NCBI GenBank assembly: GCA_017521065.1
Contig: JAFXEA010000299.1
Coordinates: forward strand, 1-6,726
Reading direction: 5' to 3'
Source of the DNA: Kiritimatiellia bacterium
GTDB lineage: Bacteria > Verrucomicrobiota > Kiritimatiellia > RFP12 > UBA1067
DNA length: 6,726 nucleotides
Below are positions 1-6,112 of this stretch, piece after piece. Numbering within the stretch: the stretch's first letter is position 1; every line of letters starts with the position of its first letter. The notes below the pieces were generated by a model that saw only the letters and a list, made by a program, of their open reading frames with translations, ran no database searches and had not been told where the DNA came from. The translations under genes and the position numbers were made by a program.

Positions 1-227
1 ACCCACCCGTACTTGTAGGCGAGCGCGGAATACATCACGAACGCCAGAGCCGAGAAGCTGTTCATGTAGAAGCTGATGCCCGACATCCACCAGGATACGC
101 TCCTGTCGTTTCCGAAGAACTCCTCGGAGGATTTCGACCTGCGGCTGTAATACGCGCCTACGCCGATCATCACGGCGAAGAACACAGCTATCACGCCATA
201 GTCTGCAATTGCTACTGTATTGTTCAT
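1..227 (-). CDS. Sodium:solute symporter (SSS family), N-terminal fragment
   Basis: The left edge cuts this gene after 75 codons; the frame is open from ATG at 227 to the edge. The fragment shows a short extracytoplasmic start (MNNTVAIADYGVI), a first membrane helix around residues 11-27, then the basic 'YYSRRSKSSEEFFGNDRSVSWWMSG' type loop and the start of a second helix. The pattern D-Y-x-V-I, R-R-x-K-S, E-F-F and S-W-W-x-S-G-x-S is typical of the N-terminus of Na+-coupled symporters of the SSS family (SGLT/PutP fold). An AGGAAGGA Shine-Dalgarno run (238-245) lies about 10 bases upstream of the ATG. It follows the exported amidohydrolase gene by 32 bases, so it probably imports a substrate or product of the neighbouring enzymes. 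The substrate is unknown; family assignment is firm, function is inferred. Confidence 0.85.
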   Translation of the reverse strand, partial: MNNTVAIADYGVIAVFFAVMIGVGAYYSRRSKSSEEFFGNDRSVSWWMSGISFYMNSFSALAFVMYSALAYKYGW

Positions 228-259
228 TTGCTGTTATTCCTTCCTTTTAACGGTAAAAG

Positions 260-1255
260 TCAAAGTCCGAGAAGCCGGATATGGTTATCTCTTGCCACCT
301 TGCGATATACGCTTGCTGATATGCGCCCTGTGCGAAGCAGTTCCTTCATGGTCTTGTCGAGAGGAGACACGTACGCATCTGGCGCACATATGTCCACTCC
401 GAAAAGAATCCTGTCCTGGAACTCGGTGAGGAACCGCCCCGCATAGTCGAGGTCCCGTGAGAGCGCGATATTGCCAGATCCGGCTGAAAGATCGCCGTAA
501 AGGTTCGGATACTTGCGCATCAACTGCGGAATGCGTCCCTCCTTGACAGGTCCTTTCGGATAGCTTGTACGCTCGTCCCAAGTGGAATACTCGCCTATCT
601 CACACCAGAAGGACTGGGAATGTCCAAGGAAATTAAGCTTTGGGAAACGCTGGAGACATATCTCAAGTTCAGGAAGACCCTTTTCGTCTATTATGCCGTA
701 AAGCCAGTCTTTGTTTGCGGCAATGTGGAACGTAAGCGGAAGCCCTGCCTCCTCACATCCCTTGAAAAGGTTCTGCATACGGGGGTCGAGGAAATGAAGG
801 TTGGCGCACACCTCGCCGCACACCTTGCAGCCTTTGTCGCGATAGTACTTGAAGACATCCCCGAACTTGCTGTTGAAGGTGCGGTTGCCCATCGCCCTTG
901 GATCGACTGCGACAGACGGGATGAAACGGTCCGGATGCGTGGCGCACGTGCGGAGGATCTGTTCGGTGGACATTCCGCCTACAAAGTTCTCGGGATTGCA
1001 GAGAGCGAGTATCACGCCCTTTTCGATTCCAATCCTGTCGTAGTGCCTGATGAGGTCTTCTGGAACTGGAAGCGGACGCTTGTCCAGCAGGTAGCACGGA
1101 GGCATCGGATCCTCAGTGCAGTGGGCGTGGATGTCGATGAACTTCACATCGGCAATGGTCTTCTCGACATCCTGCAACGCCGTCACGCAACCGGCGACAC
1201 CTGCCGCAGCAGCCCCGGAACCCGTCTTCACGAAATCTCTTCTTGTAATTTCCAT
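260..1255 (-). CDS. Amidohydrolase (amidohydrolase_2/COG2159-like), Tat-lipoprotein form
   Basis: A 331-residue metal-dependent amidohydrolase-superfamily TIM-barrel protein. The N-terminus carries a twin-arginine motif (TRRDFVK, residues 4-10), an Ala/Gly-rich stretch and a lipobox-like V-A-G-C (Cys23), suggesting Tat export and lipid anchoring. Candidate metal or catalytic residues are His43 and His45 (IDIHAHC), Glu148 (GEVCANL), His177 (TFHIA), His212 (LGHSQSF) and Asp288 (FGVDIC), so the active site looks complete. A 'YPKGPVKEGRI...NLYGDLSAGSG' block defines the subfamily and is shared with the gene just upstream. The start at 1255 is supported by AGGAGGG at 1263-1269, seven bases away. 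Family members include hydrolases and decarboxylases (ACMSD-like); the reaction here cannot be assigned. Its location beside a Gfo/Idh oxidoreductase and a symporter suggests carbohydrate-type or small organic acid catabolism, which is inference. Confidence 0.88.
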   Translation of the reverse strand: MEITRRDFVKTGSGAAAAGVAGCVTALQDVEKTIADVKFIDIHAHCTEDPMPPCYLLDKRPLPVPEDLIRHYDRIGIEKGVILALCNPENFVGGMSTEQILRTCATHPDRFIPSVAVDPRAMGNRTFNSKFGDVFKYYRDKGCKVCGEVCANLHFLDPRMQNLFKGCEEAGLPLTFHIAANKDWLYGIIDEKGLPELEICLQRFPKLNFLGHSQSFWCEIGEYSTWDERTSYPKGPVKEGRIPQLMRKYPNLYGDLSAGSGNIALSRDLDYAGRFLTEFQDRILFGVDICAPDAYVSPLDKTMKELLRTGRISASVYRKVARDNHIRLLGL

Positions 1256-1273
1256 CGGTTCACCCTCCTGCGC

Positions 1274-2158
1274 TTAAATGCCAAGAATGCGACGCGCGTT
1301 GCCGTGCGCAACCTTGTCGAACACAGTCTGCGAAATCTCGCCCTTGTCGCGCATCTCCCTGAGAAGCTCCGGAAGTCCAGACCTGCGAGCCGGGGCGCAG
1401 ATGTCCAGTGCAAACATGAGCCTATCCTGAAACTCAGTGAGGAACTTTGCGGCGTATGCACGATCACGGGCAAGGGCGTTGCATCCGGATCCGGCAGAAA
1501 GGTCACCATACAGATTCGGGTACTTGCGCATCAGCTGCGCAATGCGCCCTTCCTTGACAGGTCCTTTCGGATAGCCGAAACGCACCGACTGCCCCTTGTA
1601 CTCTCCTATCTCGCACCAGAAAGCCTGGGAGTGTCCGAACAGCTTGAGTTTCGGGAACCGCTTAAGCGACTCCTCAAGCCCCGGCATTCCGGGAAGATCG
1701 ACAAGTCCGTAATCCTCCCCTTCGAACGGAGACATATGGAACGTGACGGAGAACCCAACCTCCTCTGCGGCGGCGAAAAGCGCCTGTACGCGTTCATCGA
1801 GGAAGCGGAGATTGCATGTAAGCTCCCCTACGCCCTTGCAGCCTTTCTCCCTGTACCACTCCAAGACCCGACGGAACGGACTCTTCATGCTGTTGAAAAG
1901 GTTTCTCGGATCAATGTTGCAGAACGGCACGAACCGGTCGGGATGCGTGGCGCAGAAGCGAAGTATCTCCTCGTTGGACTGCGTATTGAGCACGGACTCC
2001 GGAGATACGATCGGAAGCAGACAGCCCTTCTCTACGCCAATCTCGTCATAATGGCGCAGGAGATCGTCTGGCGTGCAGAACGGCTTCTTTCCGTTCGGAA
2101 CGTAATGGTACTGATCTTCCAGATAACCATGTGCGTGAATGTCTATGAATGTTCCCAT
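1274..2158 (-). CDS. Amidohydrolase (amidohydrolase_2/COG2159-like), cytoplasmic paralogue
   Basis: A 294-residue amidohydrolase, clearly paralogous to the next gene downstream but without a signal peptide: the protein starts directly with MGTFIDIHAHG. The metal or catalytic set is intact: His8, His10, Glu112 (GELTCNL), His141 (TFHMSP), His176 (FGHSQAF) and Asp252 (FALDIC). The shared 'FWCEIGEY' and 'NLYGDLSAGSG' blocks place both in one subfamily. The start at 2158 was chosen because AAAGGAGGG (2165-2173) sits six bases upstream. A longer reading from TTG at 2179 would add seven residues but would place this Shine-Dalgarno site inside the gene. It lies 21 bases after the oxidoreductase gene and 18 bases before its paralogue, so co-transcription is likely. 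Substrate and reaction are unknown; decarboxylase, lactonase and hydrolase are all possible within the superfamily. Confidence 0.88.
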   Translation of the reverse strand: MGTFIDIHAHGYLEDQYHYVPNGKKPFCTPDDLLRHYDEIGVEKGCLLPIVSPESVLNTQSNEEILRFCATHPDRFVPFCNIDPRNLFNSMKSPFRRVLEWYREKGCKGVGELTCNLRFLDERVQALFAAAEEVGFSVTFHMSPFEGEDYGLVDLPGMPGLEESLKRFPKLKLFGHSQAFWCEIGEYKGQSVRFGYPKGPVKEGRIAQLMRKYPNLYGDLSAGSGCNALARDRAYAAKFLTEFQDRLMFALDICAPARRSGLPELLREMRDKGEISQTVFDKVAHGNARRILGI

Positions 2159-2164
2159 GCCGTA

Positions 2165-2173
2165 CCCTCCTTT
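2165..2173 (-). promoter_or_regulatory. Ribosome binding site deciding the amidohydrolase start
   Basis: On the minus strand this reads AAAGGAGGG, a near-perfect anti-16S match, six bases before the ATG at 2158. It sits in the 21-base gap after the oxidoreductase stop codon (2180-2182). It favours ATG at 2158 over the TTG at 2179, which has no Shine-Dalgarno site properly placed for it. Confidence 0.8.
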
Positions 2174-2179
2174 ACTCAA

Positions 2180-3130
2180 TCATTTCGCAGAGGCGTTTTC
2201 CGCGTAGATGCGGGTTATGAGATCAAGCGCAACGCGTGACACCCTTCCGTCTATCGGGTAAGGAGCTCCACCATTCAGAGAATCGGCAAACGCCTCAAAG
2301 CACGCCTGATGTGCCGCGAACTCAAGCTGGTCGGGGCGCGACACGCCATGACCGGTATCCTCGTACACATACGTACCCTTCGTGCCTGTTATCTCCATGC
2401 GCTTGGGACGCCCAGGATAGGATGCGGTTGTTGCATATATGGCACCGAGAGCACCGCCTTCAAAACGCACTACAGCGGCAGCGGTATCCTCCGTCTCCAT
2501 CGGGTGCGCAAGCGTTGCGGTGAAAGACTTGACATCCGTGACAGGAGGCATGAGAGCGGTCAGCCAGTCCACCATGTGGATCGCCTGGTTGATGAGAGCA
2601 CCGCCGCCGTCCATGGCCAACGTACCGTGCCAGGATCCTTCATAGTACGAATCTGCCCGCCACCACGGGACATCGACGCGCACAAATGTGATCCTGCCGA
2701 GAGTGCCTGAGTCTATGACCTCCTTGAGCTTGCGGAAATCCTCCGTGAAGCGGATCTGGAAAATCCCGCCGAGAGGAGTACCGGTCTCCTCGCATGCCGC
2801 AATAAGCCTGTCAGCACGCTCCGAGGAGATTGTGATCGGCTTCTCCACCAGAACGGGCTTGCGGTGACGGGCTGCGGCAAGGACGGCATCGTCATGGGCA
2901 CCGGAAGGCGTAGCCACCAGCACCATGCCGACATCTGCACGGGAGATGGCCTCGTCGTAATCGCGTATCAAGGGCACTCCGAATTCAGAGGCGAACGCAT
3001 CGCCATGCCCCTCAACGGGATGAACGACGGCGACAAGCTTGAGCTTTTCGCTCGCATTGACTGCCTGTGCGTGAAAACGAGCAATAAGGCCAGTGCCGAC
3101 AATCACAACTCCTAACGGTTCATACGACAT
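2180..3130 (-). CDS. Gfo/Idh/MocA-family NAD(P)-dependent oxidoreductase
   Basis: A 316-residue oxidoreductase of the glucose-fructose oxidoreductase / inositol dehydrogenase family. The N-terminal Rossmann domain opens with VVIVGTGLIARFHAQAV (dinucleotide-binding glycine motif, about residues 8-24). The family signature E-K-P lies at 96-98, with Lys97 the expected catalytic lysine. The C-terminal domain has GGGALINQAIHMVDWL (175-190), where His185 and Asp188 match the catalytic His/Asp helix. These enzymes oxidise or reduce a hydroxyl of a sugar, inositol or related compound. The length is slightly short but normal, and nothing is missing. ATG at 3130 is preceded by AAAAAGGAGAG with a suitable spacer. 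It is 39 bases downstream of the rsmB-like gene and 21 bases before the amidohydrolases, and is probably part of the same catabolic module. The substrate is not predictable. Confidence 0.93.
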   Translation of the reverse strand: MSYEPLGVVIVGTGLIARFHAQAVNASEKLKLVAVVHPVEGHGDAFASEFGVPLIRDYDEAISRADVGMVLVATPSGAHDDAVLAAARHRKPVLVEKPITISSERADRLIAACEETGTPLGGIFQIRFTEDFRKLKEVIDSGTLGRITFVRVDVPWWRADSYYEGSWHGTLAMDGGGALINQAIHMVDWLTALMPPVTDVKSFTATLAHPMETEDTAAAVVRFEGGALGAIYATTASYPGRPKRMEITGTKGTYVYEDTGHGVSRPDQLEFAAHQACFEAFADSLNGGAPYPIDGRVSRVALDLITRIYAENASAK

Positions 3131-3169
3131 TTACGGCTCTCCTTTTTCTATCTCGACTGAATTCAACCA

Positions 3170-4339
3170 TTATTTTCTGCGCAAGGCACATGCAAACGCC
3201 CCGTCCCAACCTGACTCGAACGGCACGGACACCATGCGCCTCACCTCCTCAAAACAGTGATTGGCGGCAAGGAACGATTCTATCTGACCTTCATTCTCCT
3301 CTGGCTCGTTTGAGCAGGTGGAATACACAATGATCCCACCGGGCGCCACATGCGCCGCCGCCTTGACGAATATCTCAGATTGCAGCTTGACGAGTTCCGC
3401 AAGATGCTCTTTCGTCCAATTCCACCTTGCATCAGGACGCCGCCGCAAGACTCCGGTATTGCTGCATGGAACATCGGCAAGGACACGATCAAAAAGTTCA
3501 CCGTCGCCGACTTTCGCAACAGCCTCCACCCAGTCAAGCCCAACGCGTTTCAGATTCTCCACAAGACGGCGGCGGCGGGCTGGATTCACCTCCTGCGACA
3601 CAAGCCGCGCACCATTCCCCGGATCACCAAGCCTCCATGCACACTGGATGGATTTTCCACCGGGTGCGGCACAGAAGTCAAGCACCTTCATCCCCGGCCT
3701 GACGTCAAGAAGCTCGATTGACCCTGCTGTCGCCGGATCCTGCACCACAAATGCGCCCTCGGCATAGCCTTCGACATCCGAAACCTTCTTGCCACGCTCC
3801 AGCCTGACAAACGGCTCCGGCGCACCCGGACGGTACGCAAGCCACGTCTCCGAAGGCTGGTTATGCCATTTGCAGAGCTTTTCGGCGTCAGTCTCGCCGT
3901 AGCGTTCGATCCAACGGTTCACGATTCCGTTCGGAAAACTCTCGCGTTCGGCAAGCGGCGCGGATTTCAGATAGGATTCAAACTCTTCGCGTCGACGGAT
4001 CAGGTTACGCAGAACGCCGTTCACGACTTTCGCAATGCTTTTATTCGGACAGCACTTTGCGGCCATGACGGTTTCGTTAACGGCGGCGAAGTCCGGCACG
4101 TCAGGCATGTAGAGTATCTGAGCTCCGCCCACAAGGAGCAGCGCCTCCATCTCACCCTTTGGCCATTTCGTCAGCAGCTTGCCGAGAACGGAACGGAGCG
4201 CACGGAACCTGCGCACCGTCGTATAGGCAAGATCCTGAACGAACGCCCTATCCGGCCCATCCGGAAGCATCTCAGAGAGATGTCCATGGGTTGCTATCCA
4301 GCGGGCGACGACAAATGCGGCTGCGCGACGTGAGTTCAT
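3170..4339 (-). CDS. rsmB: 16S rRNA (cytosine-C5) methyltransferase, RsmB/Sun-like
   Basis: A 389-residue SAM-dependent RNA m5C methyltransferase. Residues 1-125 form a helical NusB-like domain (RRAAAFVVARWI, DRAFVQDLAYTTVRR, VNETV, KVVNGVLRN). The catalytic domain has QDPATAGSIELL (200-211), the SAM-binding LDFCAAPGGKS (220-230), ADVPCSNTGVLRRRPDARW with Cys292, and YSTCSNEPEENE with Cys342, the nucleophile position. The NusB fusion and these motifs fit RsmB, which methylates C967 of E. coli 16S rRNA. The protein is somewhat shorter than E. coli RsmB (about 430 residues), and an RsmF-like or related paralogue cannot be fully excluded. Its ATG overlaps the ridA stop as ATGA, with no Shine-Dalgarno site of its own visible, suggesting translational coupling to ridA. 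Confidence 0.9.
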   Translation of the reverse strand: MNSRRAAAFVVARWIATHGHLSEMLPDGPDRAFVQDLAYTTVRRFRALRSVLGKLLTKWPKGEMEALLLVGGAQILYMPDVPDFAAVNETVMAAKCCPNKSIAKVVNGVLRNLIRRREEFESYLKSAPLAERESFPNGIVNRWIERYGETDAEKLCKWHNQPSETWLAYRPGAPEPFVRLERGKKVSDVEGYAEGAFVVQDPATAGSIELLDVRPGMKVLDFCAAPGGKSIQCAWRLGDPGNGARLVSQEVNPARRRRLVENLKRVGLDWVEAVAKVGDGELFDRVLADVPCSNTGVLRRRPDARWNWTKEHLAELVKLQSEIFVKAAAHVAPGGIIVYSTCSNEPEENEGQIESFLAANHCFEEVRRMVSVPFESGWDGAFACALRRK

Positions 4340-4710
4340 TCAGCCGCGATGCATTCGATTTCCACGAGAACGTCCTTTGGCAGACGCGCCACCTCTACGC
4401 AGCTGCGGGCCGGTTTCGTGTCGCCGAACATTTCGGCATAGACCTTGTTGAGTGCGGCGAAATCGTTCATGTCCTTGATGAACACCGTGGTCTTCACGAC
4501 CTTGGAAAGCGAAGAGCCTGCCTTTTCGAGAACGTTCTTGAGGTTCGAGATGGACTGGGCAGTCTGATCCTCGATCGTAACTGCCTCAATCGCACCCGTT
4601 GCAGGATTGATCGGAATCTGCCCCGAACAGTAGATCATACCGTTCACGCGAATGGCCTGGCTGTACGGACCAAGTGCAGCAGGCGCCTTGTCTGTCGAAA
4701 TTATCTCCAT
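4336..4710 (-). CDS. ridA: RidA family reactive intermediate/imine deaminase
   Basis: A 124-residue protein of standard length for the RidA (YjgF/YER057c/UK114) family. RidA hydrolyses reactive 2-aminoacrylate-type enamines and imines released by PLP enzymes, yielding 2-oxo acids and ammonia, in the cytoplasm as a trimer. Visible hallmarks are GPYSQAI (14-20, with Tyr16), CSGQIPINPATG (28-39), the QTAQSISNLKNVLEKAG helix, and PARSCVEVARLPKDVLVEIE (100-119) with Arg102, the substrate-carboxylate arginine, and Glu118. All residues of an active RidA subclass protein appear present. ATG at 4710 is preceded by AGGAG (4719-4723) with an eight-base spacer, and an extended -10 promoter lies just upstream. 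It is the first gene of the apparent six-gene run and overlaps the rsmB-like gene by four bases. Confidence 0.95.
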   Translation of the reverse strand: MEIISTDKAPAALGPYSQAIRVNGMIYCSGQIPINPATGAIEAVTIEDQTAQSISNLKNVLEKAGSSLSKVVKTTVFIKDMNDFAALNKVYAEMFGDTKPARSCVEVARLPKDVLVEIECIAAE

Positions 4711-4731
4711 ATATATGTCTCCTCTTTAATG

Positions 4732-4758
4732 GAGTCAATTATACCATATGTTTGACTC
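4732..4758. promoter_or_regulatory. Perfect 7-bp inverted repeat over the ridA promoter (candidate operator)
   Basis: GAGTCAA at 4732-4738 and TTGACTC at 4752-4758 are exact reverse complements separated by 13 bases, centred on 4745. The extended -10 element lies between the arms, and its last base falls in one arm. This geometry suits a dimeric repressor that blocks RNA polymerase. It is unlikely to be a terminator because no T-run follows in the minus-strand direction. The symmetry is seen directly; the operator role is inference. Confidence 0.4.
4738..4746 (-). promoter_or_regulatory. Extended -10 promoter for ridA and downstream genes
   Basis: On the minus strand this reads TGGTATAAT, a perfect TATAAT preceded by the extended TGn element. 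No convincing -35 hexamer is present; the best candidate at 18-base spacing (GTGCCG) matches three of six consensus bases, as expected where an extended -10 compensates. The transcription start would be near 4731, giving a leader of roughly 20 bases that contains the ridA Shine-Dalgarno site. It is the only strong promoter-like sequence I see in the window. Confidence 0.62.
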
Positions 4759-4785
4759 TGACGGCACGAAAACAGCCGGACAGCA

Positions 4786-5739
4786 TCACATCTCGGAAAT
4801 CGTCAAAGAAGAGCCAGGGGCGAGGAACATGTCGAGCTCCTTCATGTCTGCCGGAGCGACACGTATGCCCAGCGACGAGAAACGGGAACGTGGACCTTCG
4901 TTCGCATTGCTGGTTATCGGGAACGCGCCGGTTTTCGCATCCTTCCTGACCGATACATAGTAGCGCTTGAACAGTTTCCCGTTAAGCATCAGATCTGCAT
5001 GGCGTGTCTGCTTGTGGACCACGAAAGCGGCGCGGTGAAACTGAAGCACGCGTAGCTGCCTTCCAACCTTCGGCTCCTCAGCTGCGGAAAGATTGTTAAG
5101 CTGCCGTATCGCCGCAACGGTCGTTCCATGCTCGCGGGCTATACGATGGACGGACTGGCCTCGGCGAACTGTGGTCGTTGAAACCCACGGGACGGGTTCG
5201 CCTGAAAAGAGACGTCTGATGTTCAGGTCTCCAAGGCGGCGAGCAAGCTTGTCGTCAATGTCGGCCATGGACGGGATTGCACGAAGCTGCATGATCGTAT
5301 CTACGGCTATCGCAAGACGCCCCAGGCTTTCCGCGTCCGCAAGACGGAGCAGAAGCGTCCTTTCCCGTTGGGATCTGCCCGACGCATTCGCCGCCCATGA
5401 AGATGCCTGCTTTGCGGCCTTTGACGGCTCCGCCTTGACGACCGGCGAAGCGGACGGAACATTTGTGGCAGACTGTGAAACCGACAGATTAAGCGGAACC
5501 GTCTTCAAACGAGACGGAGTCTCTGACTTTATGACCTTGATCTTGCCGGACGGCTTGCGTCCGAAACATCCTCTTGCGGAAATGAAGGATACAAGAACCG
5601 CAACCAGCACAATGGCATAAACAGCCAAACGCCATCCCCCAGACTCATTGCGTCTGCGGGAGGCGTCATATTCGACAACGGTTCCGAGAATGTGGGCTCC
5701 CGGACCGACCGAACGGAATCTGTTCCGCTCGTATCCCAT
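4786..5739 (-). CDS. Membrane-anchored LysM protein with degenerate L,D-transpeptidase-like C-terminus
   Basis: A 317-residue protein with a basic cytoplasmic N-terminus (residues 1-35), one membrane helix (about 36-54, WRLAVYAIVLVAVLVSFIS), a Ser/Ala/Pro/Lys-rich linker (60-120), a short helical region (125-180) and a LysM domain (about 188-232, TTTVRRGQSVHRIAREHGTT...IRQLNNL...VGRQLRVL), which binds peptidoglycan. Residues 237-315 resemble the two ends of a YkuD L,D-transpeptidase: FVVHKQTRHADLMLNGKLFKRYYVSV matches the start, and SLGIRVAPADMKELDMFLAPGSSLTI matches the region after the catalytic S-x-G-C-x-R. The middle and the catalytic His and Cys are absent. A cell-wall structural or binding role is likely; transpeptidase activity is not expected. 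The gene starts three bases after yajC with no clear Shine-Dalgarno site, suggesting coupling to it. Confidence 0.8.
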   Translation of the reverse strand: MGYERNRFRSVGPGAHILGTVVEYDASRRRNESGGWRLAVYAIVLVAVLVSFISARGCFGRKPSGKIKVIKSETPSRLKTVPLNLSVSQSATNVPSASPVVKAEPSKAAKQASSWAANASGRSQRERTLLLRLADAESLGRLAIAVDTIMQLRAIPSMADIDDKLARRLGDLNIRRLFSGEPVPWVSTTTVRRGQSVHRIAREHGTTVAAIRQLNNLSAAEEPKVGRQLRVLQFHRAAFVVHKQTRHADLMLNGKLFKRYYVSVRKDAKTGAFPITSNANEGPRSRFSSLGIRVAPADMKELDMFLAPGSSLTISEM

Positions 5740-5742
5740 CGG

Positions 5743-6081
5743 TTACTTTGCGACGGGAGCAGGCTCCTCGGCCACGCCGGAAACGGAGGCGCGGGCAACC
5801 TCAACCGAAACGCCGGGGGCGATTTCGATGAGGAACGTCTTATCCCTTGATTCCTTGATTGTACCGATGAAGCCGCCCGCGAAGACAACCTTAGCTCCGG
5901 CGCGAAGCTCTTCAATCATCTTGCGGCGCTCCTTCTCCTTGCGCTGCTGGGGACGGATCATCATGAAATAGAAGATGGCGAAGATGAGAAGCATCGGAAC
6001 GAGCATACCCATTCCCCCCTGCTGTGCGGCCGGCTTTGCGGCTTCCTGTGCGGCCTGCGCGAAAAGAATCATTGAATTCAT
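5743..6081 (-). CDS. yajC: Preprotein translocase subunit YajC
   Basis: A 112-residue small inner-membrane protein. A short Ala/Gln-rich N-terminus is followed by one membrane helix (about 25-42, MLVPMLLIFAIFYFMMI) and the hallmark RPQQRKEKERRKMIEELRAGAKVV, then a small beta domain (GGFIGTIKES...FLIEIAPGVSVEVARASVSGV). YajC associates with SecD/SecF and the SecYEG translocon and assists export and membrane insertion. ATG at 6081 is chosen over the internal ATG three codons later because AAAGGA (6088-6093) sits six bases before it. The gene lies 31 bases after tgt, the usual neighbour. secD, which commonly follows, is replaced here by a LysM protein gene. The length is normal for the family. 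Confidence 0.95.
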   Translation of the reverse strand: MNSMILFAQAAQEAAKPAAQQGGMGMLVPMLLIFAIFYFMMIRPQQRKEKERRKMIEELRAGAKVVFAGGFIGTIKESRDKTFLIEIAPGVSVEVARASVSGVAEEPAPVAK

Positions 6082-6112
6082 CTGTAGTCCTTTGGTTTTG
6101 TTGTTGGTTGTT

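Noticed and set aside
244..259. Six-base inverted repeat (CTTTTA / TAAAAG) with a four-base loop after the exported amidohydrolase stop codon.
   Set aside because: The stem is short and A/T-rich with no following T-run, so it is not a credible terminator. It overlaps the A-rich stretch leading into the symporter ribosome binding site.
620..2239. A 539-codon open frame on the plus strand running antisense through both amidohydrolase genes.
   Set aside because: Its translation shows no recognisable family features and it lies opposite two well-supported genes in the same relative frame. Codon bias in the real genes keeps the antisense frame open; the paralogy doubles the length.
3318..4333. 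Several plus-strand open frames (about 90-156 codons) opposite the rsmB-like gene.
   Set aside because: They are Arg/Pro/Ser-rich shadow translations without domain features, opposite a gene with intact catalytic motifs.
4710..4738. Minus-strand TTGACT followed after 17 bases by TATATA, resembling a sigma-70 promoter.
   Set aside because: Transcription would begin inside ridA, downstream of its start codon. The extended -10 element just upstream explains expression better, and the TATATA overlaps the ATG by chance.
4747..4785. Possible rho-independent terminator after the LysM gene.
   Set aside because: The GCTGTCCGGCTGTTTT stretch contains a direct repeat of GCTG rather than a stem and only four Ts, so no stable hairpin is apparent.
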